Below, in pieces: positions 14,317-21,199 of a stretch of DNA of 21,199 nucleotides (position 1 is the stretch's first letter; every line of letters starts with the position of its first letter). The notes beneath the pieces were generated by a model. That model had not been told where the DNA came from, made no database searches, and worked only from the letters and a program-made list of their open reading frames with translations. The translations under genes were made by a program, and so were the position numbers. The stretch covers positions 1-21,199 of the forward strand of contig CAKUKT010000010.1 of the NCBI GenBank assembly GCA_934663655.1, given 5' to 3'. The DNA is from an uncultured Victivallaceae bacterium. GTDB taxonomy: Bacteria; Verrucomicrobiota; Lentisphaeria; Victivallales; Victivallaceae.

Positions 14317-14444
14317 CGGGGGCGCTCATCCCTGTTGCCGGATAATGATTGCTTTGCCGACCGGCGGGATGGCTGTTTTCAGCACCGGGGCGGCGCAGGT
14401 TGCAATCCCATTTGATAAAACCACGTATGGAGGCCTGGTGTACC

Positions 14445-16718
14445 ATGATTCTCGACGGTGATTGGAATACGACAATCCGATTCGCAAATGGTGAAACCCG
14501 GGAACTGAAGTCCCGGGTGCCCGGTAATTTCGAACTTGATCTGTACCACGGCGGTCTGATCGCCGATCCCTATGTCGGCATGAACGCCCGCGAACTGCGG
14601 CGTTATGAGTTCTGCGACTGGCTGATGACGCGGGATTTCGACTTCCATCCCGAAGCCGGACGACGCTATCAACTGGTCTGTGAAGGCGTGGATACCATCG
14701 CGGAGATTCGACTTAACGGCGAGGTGCTCGGCCGCTGCGAAAATGCCTTTATTGCCCACTGTTTTGAGATCGACGGCGCGCTGGTCGATGGAACCAACCG
14801 GCTGGAGGTGAAAATTTTTTCCGCGGCCGCCGCGGCCGCGGCGGCGACCCGCCTTGAACCCGGTGATTATTCGTTTCTGCTGCGCAACTATGAATCGCTG
14901 CGCATTCGCAAACCGGCTCATGAATGGGGATGGGACATCGCGCCCCGGATGGCGCTGGGGGGAATTTTCCGGAGTGTGCGCATGGAAGCGGTTCCGGAGG
15001 ATGAAATCATCGATTGTCTGCTGGCGGCGGACCGGGTTTCCGAGGAGGAGGCCGAACTGGTCTGCCACTACAATCTGCGTCTGGCGGATCCGGAACTTGC
15101 GGGGTATGAGCTGGAAATTTCCGGGCGTTGCGGAGACAGCGGATTCCAGCGTCGGGAGGTTGTGACCTTCACCTCCGGGGTGATGCGGTTCACCGTTACG
15201 CACCCCCGGCTCTGGTGGCCGCGTGACTGGGGTGAACCGGCGCTCTACGAGGTGGTCTGCAAACTTCGCCGCAACGGCGTGACGGCGGCCGAACATCGTT
15301 TCAACTTCGGTATCCGGACGGTGGAGCTGTTTCACCGGGATCTGGCCACCGAACTGCCGGAAGCGGATTTTCAATTTCTGGTCAACGGCAGACCGCTTCA
15401 GATCCACGGCTGCAACCATGTACCGCTGGACGCGCTGCACAGCCGGGACTCCGGACGATTGGAACAATTTTTCCAGCTGGTGAATGAATCCGGCGTCAAT
15501 ATGTTGCGGGTCTGGGGCGGCGGAGTTTATGAAAGCGAGGAATTTTACGATTGTTGCGACCGGTTCGGTATTCTGGTCTGGCAGGATTTCATGCTCGGCT
15601 GTGCGATTTATCCGCAGGACGATGAGTTCGCGGCGGTGATCCGGAGCGAAGCTGAAGCGGTGGTGCGGCGGCTGCGTCGTCACCCGTCGATCGCGCTCTG
15701 GGCCGGTGACAACGAATGTGATCAGGTGTGGTGTCACGGGGCGATGCGGCGCGATCCCAACGGCAACCGGATCAACCGGCAGGTGATCCGGGAGGTGGTG
15801 GAGCGTCTGGATCCGCGCCGTCCCTATCTGCCGAGTTCGCCCTATGTCGCTCCGGACGCCTATGCGGTCGCGGTGGAGCGCGGGGTCTCTCCGGATCTCG
15901 CGACTCCGGAACAGCATCTGTGGGGGCCGCGCAATTACTTCAAGAGTGACTTCTACCGGCACACCTCCGCCTCCTTTGTGAGCGAGATCGGCTACCACGG
16001 CTGTCCGGACCCGGAATCGATCCGCAGTTTTATTTCTCCGGAACGTCTCTGGCCATGGCGGAACAATCCGGAGTGGGATTATCATGCGAGCAATCCCTGG
16101 TACGGCATCGATGACACCCTGAATTACCGGACTTCGCTGATGGCTGAGCAGATGCGGGAATTTTTCGGCTTCATCCCCGAAAATCTGGAGGATTTCGCTC
16201 AGGCAAGTCAATTCTGCCAGGCCGAAGCCAAGAAATACTTCATCGAGATGATCCGCGGCGCGAAACCGGCGATGAGCGGGGTGATCTGGTGGAATCTGCT
16301 CGACTGCTGGCCGCAGTTCTCCGATGCGGTGGTTGACTATTATTTCCGGCGCAAGGCCGCATTTGATTATATTCGTCGCAGTCAGGCGCCGTTTGTGGTA
16401 CTGATCGGCGAGGCAGTCGGCTGGAAATATCCGGTGCGAGCGATCAACGATCGGCTGATGCCGGAGGCGGGGAAGCTGACGATCCGGGATTTTGACGGCG
16501 GTGAAACGCTGCTGGAGCGCCGGTTCGAAGTTGAAGGAAATGGTGAGAAAACCCTTGGCGAGCTTCCGGCGAGTTCGACTTCGCAGCGGTTGCTGCTGCT
16601 GGAATGGGAACTTGATTCCGGCCGCCGCGGCGGCAACCACTACCTGACCGGATTGCCGCCATACGATTTTGTCCGCTATCGCGATCTCTACCATCCGGCA
16701 ATCTGCGCGCTCGGGTGA
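14445..16718 (+). CDS. GH2 beta-mannosidase-like glycoside hydrolase
   Basis: A 757-residue protein. The ATG at 14445 follows GGAGG by 11 bases and matches the usual N-terminus. An upstream extension of 32 residues has no support. Order: sugar-binding jelly roll (about 1-180, with the GVDTIAEIRLNGEVLG signature of beta-mannosidases), immunoglobulin-like domain (about 190-300), then a TIM barrel. In the barrel, HGCNHVPLDAL, MLRVWGGGVYESEEFYDCCD and LVWQDFMLGCAIYP are typical. Glu424 in WAGDNECDQ is the expected acid/base. Glu514 in FVSEIGYHGCP is the expected nucleophile. No signal peptide is present, so it should act in the cytoplasm on imported manno-oligosaccharides. It carries a run of eight Ala (14823-14846) encoded by GC-only DNA. 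It follows the PurF-like gene by 128 bp on the same strand and ends before a strong terminator. Mannosidase specificity is likely but not proven. Confidence 0.9.
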   Translation: MILDGDWNTTIRFANGETRELKSRVPGNFELDLYHGGLIADPYVGMNARELRRYEFCDWLMTRDFDFHPEAGRRYQLVCEGVDTIAEIRLNGEVLGRCENAFIAHCFEIDGALVDGTNRLEVKIFSAAAAAAAATRLEPGDYSFLLRNYESLRIRKPAHEWGWDIAPRMALGGIFRSVRMEAVPEDEIIDCLLAADRVSEEEAELVCHYNLRLADPELAGYELEISGRCGDSGFQRREVVTFTSGVMRFTVTHPRLWWPRDWGEPALYEVVCKLRRNGVTAAEHRFNFGIRTVELFHRDLATELPEADFQFLVNGRPLQIHGCNHVPLDALHSRDSGRLEQFFQLVNESGVNMLRVWGGGVYESEEFYDCCDRFGILVWQDFMLGCAIYPQDDEFAAVIRSEAEAVVRRLRRHPSIALWAGDNECDQVWCHGAMRRDPNGNRINRQVIREVVERLDPRRPYLPSSPYVAPDAYAVAVERGVSPDLATPEQHLWGPRNYFKSDFYRHTSASFVSEIGYHGCPDPESIRSFISPERLWPWRNNPEWDYHASNPWYGIDDTLNYRTSLMAEQMREFFGFIPENLEDFAQASQFCQAEAKKYFIEMIRGAKPAMSGVIWWNLLDCWPQFSDAVVDYYFRRKAAFDYIRRSQAPFVVLIGEAVGWKYPVRAINDRLMPEAGKLTIRDFDGGETLLERRFEVEGNGEKTLGELPASSTSQRLLLLEWELDSGRRGGNHYLTGLPPYDFVRYRDLYHPAICALG

Positions 16719-16797
16719 ATCGGCCGGAAGGTGGCAGCGTCGGAATCATTCCGACCAGGAAATGCGTTCATTACGTCGCAATTCATCAAAAAAAAGA

Positions 16798-16838
16798 GGG
16801 GGGAGAGAAAGTCGTTTCTCTCCCCCCCATTTTTTTTT
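16798..16838. terminator. Strong bidirectional intrinsic terminator
   Basis: A 13-bp perfect stem (GGGGGGAGAGAAA, loop GTCG, TTTCTCTCCCCCC) is flanked by eight A (16788-16795) and nine T (16830-16838). It therefore reads as an intrinsic terminator on both strands. It can end the GH2 transcript (plus) and that of the aminotransferase (minus). Confidence 0.93.
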
Positions 16839-16918
16839 GAATGGATGAAAACCGGCAGTTTCTCCCCGCATCTTTACTCTTTTTTCCCCCTTTATCCTCC
16901 GGAAGGCGGAGACCTTAA

Positions 16919-16988
16919 GCAATCATAATGATTGCCGGATCCAAACGCCGTTTTCCCAGGACGGCGAGGGGAAAGAACTCCGCCGTCC
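16919..16988. repeat. Inverted repeats in a convergent gap
   Basis: GCAATCAT-A-ATGATTGC (16919-16935) is a perfect 8-bp inverted repeat. GGACGGCG (16959-16966) pairs with CGCCGTCC (16981-16988) across 14 bases, just after the aminotransferase stop. Neither has a T-run in the needed direction. They are probably 3'-end structures of the minus-strand transcript. Nothing else is seen between 16839 and 16999. Confidence 0.4.
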
Positions 16989-16999
16989 CGTTGCGCGGG

Positions 17000-18328
17000 T
17001 CACCGATGGGCTTTTTTCATCTCCCGGACCGCTTCCACCACCGCCTGAGCCTGATATTCCAGCTGTTCGCGGGTCAGCGGATAGAGCGGCAGGTGGGTGT
17101 AGCAACGGTAGAAGCTCTCCTCGGTGGCCGGGCAGGTGGCGGCGATGCGGTCGGCGTCGTAGCCGAACTCCTTCATGATCCGGAAGCGATACATCGGGCC
17201 GAAATGGGTGATATTGGTCAACCCCTTTTCCGTGAGTCTCCGGCTGAGCTCCTGAATGTCTCCGCCCACTTTGGCCGGATCGATCCGCAGCAGATAGAGA
17301 TGGTGGGTCGAACGGGTATCGGCGGTATCGGGACGTTCCGGAATTATCCCAGGCTCCTCGGCCAGTACCGAAGAGAGATATTCGGCGGCGCGGCGGCGTT
17401 CGGCGATGATCGCTTCCAGGCGGCGCAGCTGGATCAGCAGCCCGACTGCCTGAAGTTCCGAGGCCGAATGGTTGCCGGGAATCTGCAGCGAACCGTCGTG
17501 CGCGGTCAGTGGCGAGATGTCGTAGAGCCAGTCCTTGATCTTCCGGGTGAAGTCCAGCCCGAGGAACCGCGCTCCCGGCAACTGGGCTCCGCAGCTGTCG
17601 CAGTTGGTGAGCAGCAGTCCACCTTCGCCGAAAGAGGTGATGTTTTTAACTTCATGCAGGGAAAATCCCCCGAAATGGCCGATCGTACCCAGGTGTTTGC
17701 CGTGATAGATGCCTCCCATGCCGTGCGCGGCGTCTTCCATTACGAGGATGCCGTGGCGGTCGGCCAGTTCCATCAGCGGATCCATATCCACCGGACAGCC
17801 GCCGATGTGAACCGGTACGATCATTTTGGTGCGCGGAGTGATTTTGCGGGCCACATCCTCCGGATCGAGGTTCACGGTTGCCGGATCGATGTCGGCAAAG
17901 ACGATTTTCGCCCCGACGCTCAGCGGATAGGCCATGGTGGCGATAAAGGTGATCGCCGGCATGATCACTTCGTCTCCGGCCTTGAGACCGGCGAGCTTGT
18001 AACCGATTTCCATGCCGGCGGTCCAGTTGGTCAGCAGACAGGCGTATTTGCTGCCGAAGTATTCGCAGCTCTTCTGCTCAGCTTCCAGCACCCGGCTGCC
18101 GAGCGTGAGCTTGGTGGCGACGCCGGCGACCCGGCCGAGTTCGGCGAGTGCATCGGAAACAACATTGAGTTTTTCGGCGTACCCGGCGGTTCCGGGATTT
18201 TCCGGCAGCAGGAATTTCACTACTTCCAGCACATCGCGATCGCGGTAGTATTCGCCGACGGCGTGCCAGGGAACTTTGGCCTCACCGGTGGCATACCGGA
18301 AATCTCCGCTTTTTTTCTCTTCCGTCAT
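17000..18328 (-). CDS. DegT/DnrJ/EryC1/StrS-family PLP aminotransferase
   Basis: A 442-residue protein with GAGG eight bases before the ATG. The family makes amino sugars or aminated cyclitol-like metabolites by transferring an amino group from glutamate or glutamine to a keto-sugar. PLP-site motifs are in order: a phosphate/substrate loop near LLTNWTAGMEIG (99-109), DEVIMPAITFIAT (119-131), Asp199 in VMEDAAHGMGG, and Lys228 in FSLHEVKNITSFGEGG for the internal aldimine. His202 stands where many members have Gln. The length is above the usual 370-400 because of an N-terminal stretch of about 75 residues before the fold proper. It is monocistronic here, preceded by 51-bp repeats and a tRNA unit, and ends towards the bidirectional terminator. 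The Lys argues against the ColD-type dehydratases, which have His there. The substrate is unknown. Confidence 0.9.
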   Translation of the reverse strand: MTEEKKSGDFRYATGEAKVPWHAVGEYYRDRDVLEVVKFLLPENPGTAGYAEKLNVVSDALAELGRVAGVATKLTLGSRVLEAEQKSCEYFGSKYACLLTNWTAGMEIGYKLAGLKAGDEVIMPAITFIATMAYPLSVGAKIVFADIDPATVNLDPEDVARKITPRTKMIVPVHIGGCPVDMDPLMELADRHGILVMEDAAHGMGGIYHGKHLGTIGHFGGFSLHEVKNITSFGEGGLLLTNCDSCGAQLPGARFLGLDFTRKIKDWLYDISPLTAHDGSLQIPGNHSASELQAVGLLIQLRRLEAIIAERRRAAEYLSSVLAEEPGIIPERPDTADTRSTHHLYLLRIDPAKVGGDIQELSRRLTEKGLTNITHFGPMYRFRIMKEFGYDADRIAATCPATEESFYRCYTHLPLYPLTREQLEYQAQAVVEAVREMKKAHR

Positions 18329-18394
18329 AGGTAAGCCTCAATCGTTTTCGCGGTGGAGACGGTCATCCCGGGGTTTTTCGAGGAGGTTCCGGCA

Positions 18395-18547
18395 ATTCGT
18401 GCGAAGTGCGCGGGGTCAACCCGGAGATTGAGGAACTCCGTCACGGTTCGTGCGAACCGTGGCGAAACGGCTCAAAATTCGCGGCGGCCCCCGACGATTC
18501 ACGCGAACCGCGGTGGAACGGCCCGAAAACGGTGCGTCTCCCCGCAT
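18395..18547. repeat. Three 51-bp imperfect direct repeats
   Basis: Related units start at 18395, 18446 and 18497, exactly 51 bp apart. Each begins with RTTCRYGCGAA and, in the last two, continues CCGYGGYGRAACGGC then CRAAAA. The first unit is more diverged. Because 51 is a multiple of three, one reading frame shows a 17-residue repeat, but that frame runs on into the antisense of the tRNA, so it is not taken as a gene. The array fills the space between the tRNA terminator and the aminotransferase start. Confidence 0.6.
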
Positions 18548-18552
18548 CGGTT

Positions 18553-18578
18553 AAAAAAAACGCCGGCCTTGCGCCGGC
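18553..18578 (-). terminator. Intrinsic terminator of the tRNA
   Basis: On the minus strand GCCGGC-GCAAG-GCCGGC (18578-18562) is followed by G and eight T (18560-18553). It lies 20 bp past the CCA end of the tRNA. Confidence 0.9.
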
Positions 18579-18597
18579 AACGAAATCAACCAGAAAA

Positions 18598-18674
18598 TGG
18601 TAGCGGGTCCCGGACTCGAACCGGGGACCTGCGGATTATGATTCCGACGCTCTAACCAACTGAGCTAACCCGCC
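18598..18674 (-). tRNA. tRNA with CAU anticodon (probably tRNA-Met; tRNA-Ile2 possible)
   Basis: A 77-nt cloverleaf with the CCA encoded. The acceptor stem is GGCGGGT/ACCCGCT with a G-U first pair. The D arm is GCTC-AGTTGGTTA-GAGC and the anticodon loop is ATCATAA with CAT at its centre. The T arm is CCCGG-TTCGAGT-CCGGG and the discriminator base is A. The first acceptor pair is G-U and the D arm is not initiator-like. It is therefore elongator Met or the lysidine-modified Ile2; sequence alone does not separate them safely. The outermost anticodon-stem pair (T/C) does not match. It has its own promoter and terminator. Confidence 0.93.
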
Positions 18675-18724
18675 GCCATGGAGAAAACCGTCCTCCTGTG
18701 GAACGACGGGCTTTCTGTTTGCAT

Positions 18725-18752
18725 AAGATAATCCGTTTTTCGGGAAAGTCAA
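18725..18752 (-). promoter_or_regulatory. Promoter of the tRNA gene
   Basis: TTGACT (18752-18747), a 16-bp spacer and TATCTT (18730-18725) on the minus strand. The transcript would start near 18718, about 44 nt before the mature 5' end, leaving a leader for RNase P. Confidence 0.65.
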
Positions 18753-18774
18753 CCTCAATCCGGCAAAAAGTTTG

Positions 18775-18827
18775 AAAAATCCGCGCCGGCGCCGTCCTAT
18801 CCCGGGGGGACGACGATGCGGGCGCGG
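18775..18827 (-). terminator. Intrinsic terminator after the propeller-protein gene
   Basis: On the minus strand CCGCGCC (18827-18821) pairs with GGCGCGG (18787-18781). An inner stem CGTCGTCC/GGACGGCG has one wobble. ATTTTT follows (18780-18775). It separates the large gene from the tRNA promoter. Confidence 0.75.
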
Positions 18828-18838
18828 AAAATGGGGCT

Positions 18839-21199
18839 TCAGTTGCAGAAATTCAGCGTGTAAAGTTCCGACTCCGGAGCCATCGTCAGTTTCAACCGGA
18901 ATGGCGCCGCGGGCAGACGAACTGTTTGTCCGTGGTTCCACTTCAGTTCCGCCGCCGTCGAATCACCGGAGAAGTGGGCGGCATTCGATCCGGAGTATTC
19001 CGGCAGCGGCTTGCCGTCGGCGTCGAGGAGTTCAACGGTGATGTCCCCGCGGCCGTTGATCTCCAGTTGCGTCCCCGGAGCGGTGAACACCCGGCTGATC
19101 AGCTCTCCGGTCTCTCTTGCGGCACGTACCCGCAGCCAGCCGTCTTTGCGGAAGCGGGCGATGCCGGTGCTGGACGCATCTTCATGCATATTTCTGGCCA
19201 GTCCGTCCCAGCCGCCGACTTCGGAAAAGAACGGCCACTCCTTCTCCAGATTACGGGAGCTGAAACTTCGGCGCAGAAATTCACCGGTGATGTGGCTGAT
19301 GTCATCGGTGTAGGTGTTGTAGAAGTGCTGGCGTTTGTAGACCACGCCGAGCGGCAGCAGATATTCCCCATTGTGTTCCAGCGGTACTCCTTCGAGGAAG
19401 ATCATTCCGAAAAGCCAGCTGTCCGGACCGCCGTTGGCCACAAACGGAGGCGAACCGGGGATGCGCCGGTAGTTGAGTCCATCCCGGCTGTAGATGATTT
19501 CCGGATAGATCTGCTGCCGGGTGCAGTGGTAGGCGTGGAGATAGCCGAGGTAGAAGTTGCGTTCAATCCGGCGGGTGTCCGCGCCGTAGTGCTGGCTGCT
19601 CCAGTGATCGTGGGTGTCCGGCACCACGAGGTAGTGGTGCTGCCAGTTGATCCCGTCGTGGCTGAAATAGGTGCGCATGATCCGGACGCTTTCGCGCAGA
19701 TTGTCATATTCGATGGTGTAGGGAGGAAAGCGGCGCAGCTTGGCGGCTTTGGAGACCACAATGGTTTTGCCGTCGTCAGTGAGATACTGCGGCGCAAAAT
19801 TGTCGTTGCCGTCGGTTTCGGTTTCCAGTTCGTCGCTCTCAAAAGTGAATTTATCGACCAGCAGAGGTTCCCGGGTCAGCACGATCCATTCGCCGGGATT
19901 TTTCTCCCACACCGGGTAGAGTCCCCACGGCGTCATTCCGAAGCGGGAGACATCCCCCTCGCCGGGCGGGAACCAGTGGACTCTAACTTCCGCCAACGGA
20001 GGCATTCCGTCGCGTTCGGGATCATGGAAGCGCAGTGTCGCCTGAGCCAGAGGGGTTTTGATCTGCCAGCGCGGCCGGGCTGCTTCGGGAAGCGGTGGAA
20101 ACGGATCCGGAATCAGTTGATTGGGTTTGCCGGTGGGCGTCGTATCGGCGATCCGCCATTCCCGGAGATCTCGACTGATCGCGTAGTGGGTGCGGCGATC
20201 CGCGCCGGAACGGGTGGCGTCGGTGAAGGCGAGTACATAGTTGCCGTCGTCATCGATGTTGAGCGCCGCGCGCCCACGCGAAAATTGCTGCGTGCGCTCC
20301 GGATCCAGCGGATGACTTGCCTGGATCGCCTCCGCCGGAACCACTTCGGTGACGACATTTCGCCGCTCCGCGAAATGGAAATCATCGATCGGAAATACCT
20401 TGATGCCGGCAACATCCACCGGTTCGCAAGGAGCCTCCCAGTCGGCGCCGCGGTCGATTCGCAGCATTCGGGAGAGTTCGCCGCGGACACGTTTGCTGCC
20501 GTCAGGGATGACCGTGAAAATATAGCGGCCGTCAGGAATGTCCCGGAGCTCATAGACGATCGGATTGTCTCCGGCCCGGAGGGTGAGCTGCCGTTCCCCG
20601 GCGGCGGGAGCGCCGCCGGTTTCGTTGACGAGGCGCAGCCGGACCGGGAGGTCGGCCATGCCGGGTTTGCCGGTCAGCACGATTTCCGCCTGATCCTCAT
20701 TGCGGTAAACCGCGAGCCGGAAATCTCCGGTCAGCAGGGAGGAGATCCGGGTTACTCCGGCTTCGCCGCGGTTGGCGGAGTAGAGTTCGATTTCGCGGAT
20801 GTAGCTGTGGCGCTGTTCCGGAGGCAGCACCTCCGGCGAGGAGACGCGTTTGCCGGTGTCGTTCGATTCGAGCACGGTTATGCGCAGCGCTTCCGCCTTG
20901 GTCGGCTTGAAACTGTGGGCGATGAAATAATCGTCGCCGGATTCGGCTCCGGAATCAAAGAAATTCGGCTGGTCCTTGAGTTCAGCCACCGGGTGCCAGT
21001 AACCGTTGTTCAACACTTCGATCCGGCACGATTTCACCCCGCACTCCCCGGAAGCGTTGCCGGCGTAGATGAGCTGCCCGGGAAAAATCCTGACCAGATT
21101 GACCATGCAGGGCGTCGCCAGATGAATCACCGCCTGCCCGCCGCTGCCGGCGAAATCGGCTCCGTCATTGTCGCCGATTTTGCCGTCGATCAGTTTGGG
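18839..21199 (-). CDS. Discoidin-like plus beta-propeller-like protein, 5' end beyond the window
   Basis: The frame is open to the window edge; 786 residues are visible. The GTG at 21130 is not a likely start, because coding upstream continues with LIDGKIGDNDGADF, the usual entry of an F5/8-type-C (discoidin) carbohydrate-binding domain. That domain spans about the first 135 visible residues (MVNLVRIFPGQLIYAG, then SYIREIELYSA). A beta-sandwich stretch follows. A region with several bladed repeats resembling sialidase or GH43/GH32 propellers comes next: HYAISRDLREWRI, YFSHDGINWQHHYLV and IYSRDGLNYRRI. A C-terminal beta domain ends the protein. Catalytic residues cannot be assigned without alignment. 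It is probably exported, though the signal peptide is out of view, and acts on or binds host or plant glycans. This is inference from layout. Confidence 0.85.
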   Translation of the reverse strand, partial: PKLIDGKIGDNDGADFAGSGGQAVIHLATPCMVNLVRIFPGQLIYAGNASGECGVKSCRIEVLNNGYWHPVAELKDQPNFFDSGAESGDDYFIAHSFKPTKAEALRITVLESNDTGKRVSSPEVLPPEQRHSYIREIELYSANRGEAGVTRISSLLTGDFRLAVYRNEDQAEIVLTGKPGMADLPVRLRLVNETGGAPAAGERQLTLRAGDNPIVYELRDIPDGRYIFTVIPDGSKRVRGELSRMLRIDRGADWEAPCEPVDVAGIKVFPIDDFHFAERRNVVTEVVPAEAIQASHPLDPERTQQFSRGRAALNIDDDGNYVLAFTDATRSGADRRTHYAISRDLREWRIADTTPTGKPNQLIPDPFPPLPEAARPRWQIKTPLAQATLRFHDPERDGMPPLAEVRVHWFPPGEGDVSRFGMTPWGLYPVWEKNPGEWIVLTREPLLVDKFTFESDELETETDGNDNFAPQYLTDDGKTIVVSKAAKLRRFPPYTIEYDNLRESVRIMRTYFSHDGINWQHHYLVVPDTHDHWSSQHYGADTRRIERNFYLGYLHAYHCTRQQIYPEIIYSRDGLNYRRIPGSPPFVANGGPDSWLFGMIFLEGVPLEHNGEYLLPLGVVYKRQHFYNTYTDDISHITGEFLRRSFSSRNLEKEWPFFSEVGGWDGLARNMHEDASSTGIARFRKDGWLRVRAARETGELISRVFTAPGTQLEINGRGDITVELLDADGKPLPEYSGSNAAHFSGDSTAAELKWNHGQTVRLPAAPFRLKLTMAPESELYTLNFCN

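Noticed and set aside
14379..16694. 771-residue minus-strand frame opposite the mannosidase
   Set aside because: It lies wholly antisense to a gene with clear GH2 motifs, its composition is low-complexity Arg/His/Pro, and it has no family features.
16928..18334. 468-residue plus-strand frame opposite the aminotransferase
   Set aside because: It is the shadow of a gene with intact PLP motifs; Gly/Arg/His-rich composition is typical of antisense in GC-rich DNA.
18353..18655. 100-residue plus-strand frame with a 17-residue repeat
   Set aside because: Its C-terminal part is the antisense of the tRNA, a classic spurious translation. No ribosome site precedes it, and the repeat follows from the 51-bp DNA period.

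Overview
The window is about 21.2 kb of GC-rich bacterial DNA with canonical Shine-Dalgarno sites, several sigma70-type promoters (TTGACA/TTGAAA, 16-17 bp spacer, A/T-rich -10) and intrinsic terminators. The gene content (cytosolic GH2 beta-mannosidase, a large extracellular-type propeller protein, a variant PurF, small lipoproteins and pseudo-thioredoxins) suggests a host- or polysaccharide-associated member of the PVC group such as Lentisphaerae/Victivallales. That taxonomic guess is inference only; there is no rRNA or marker gene here.

Layout. 1-2867 (minus): a truncated lipoprotein, a thioredoxin-fold protein without CxxC, a 46-bp tandem repeat, and a small membrane/coiled-coil protein with a near-perfect promoter. 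3042-6588 (plus): a LysR regulator, a C45-type Ntn acyltransferase/hydrolase and an MFS transporter, with overlapping ATGA junctions and one promoter. 6838-8745: an M24 aminopeptidase (minus) divergent from plsY (plus). The plsY leader contains a hairpin plus T-run that looks like an attenuator. 8791-12407 (minus): a four-gene operon of carbamoyltransferase, SxtJ-like membrane protein, SxtK/DUF5989-like peptide and SGNH/GDSL hydrolase. This is the order of sxtI-J-K-L in cyanobacterial saxitoxin clusters, but here it is free of the other sxt genes. 12762-16718 (plus): a PurF-like protein whose catalytic N-terminal Cys is Gly but whose Fe-S ligands and PRPP loop are kept, then a GH2 beta-mannosidase, closed by a strong bidirectional terminator. 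17000-18328 (minus): a DegT/DnrJ/StrS aminotransferase. 18395-18547: three 51-bp imperfect repeats. 18553-18752 (minus): a CAU tRNA with its own promoter and terminator. 18839-21199 (minus): the 3' part of a large discoidin-like plus beta-propeller-like protein running off the window.

Working together. The sxtIJKL-like operon is the best candidate for a little-described system. It is probably a portable module that O-carbamoylates a glycan, lipid or metabolite at or near the membrane. The nearby DegT aminotransferase could belong to the same sugar or metabolite pathway, but it is not linked by operon. The LysR-hydrolase-MFS operon looks like an inducible system for processing and moving an acylated amine or peptide. 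The rest is housekeeping (plsY, tRNA, peptidase) or glycan use.
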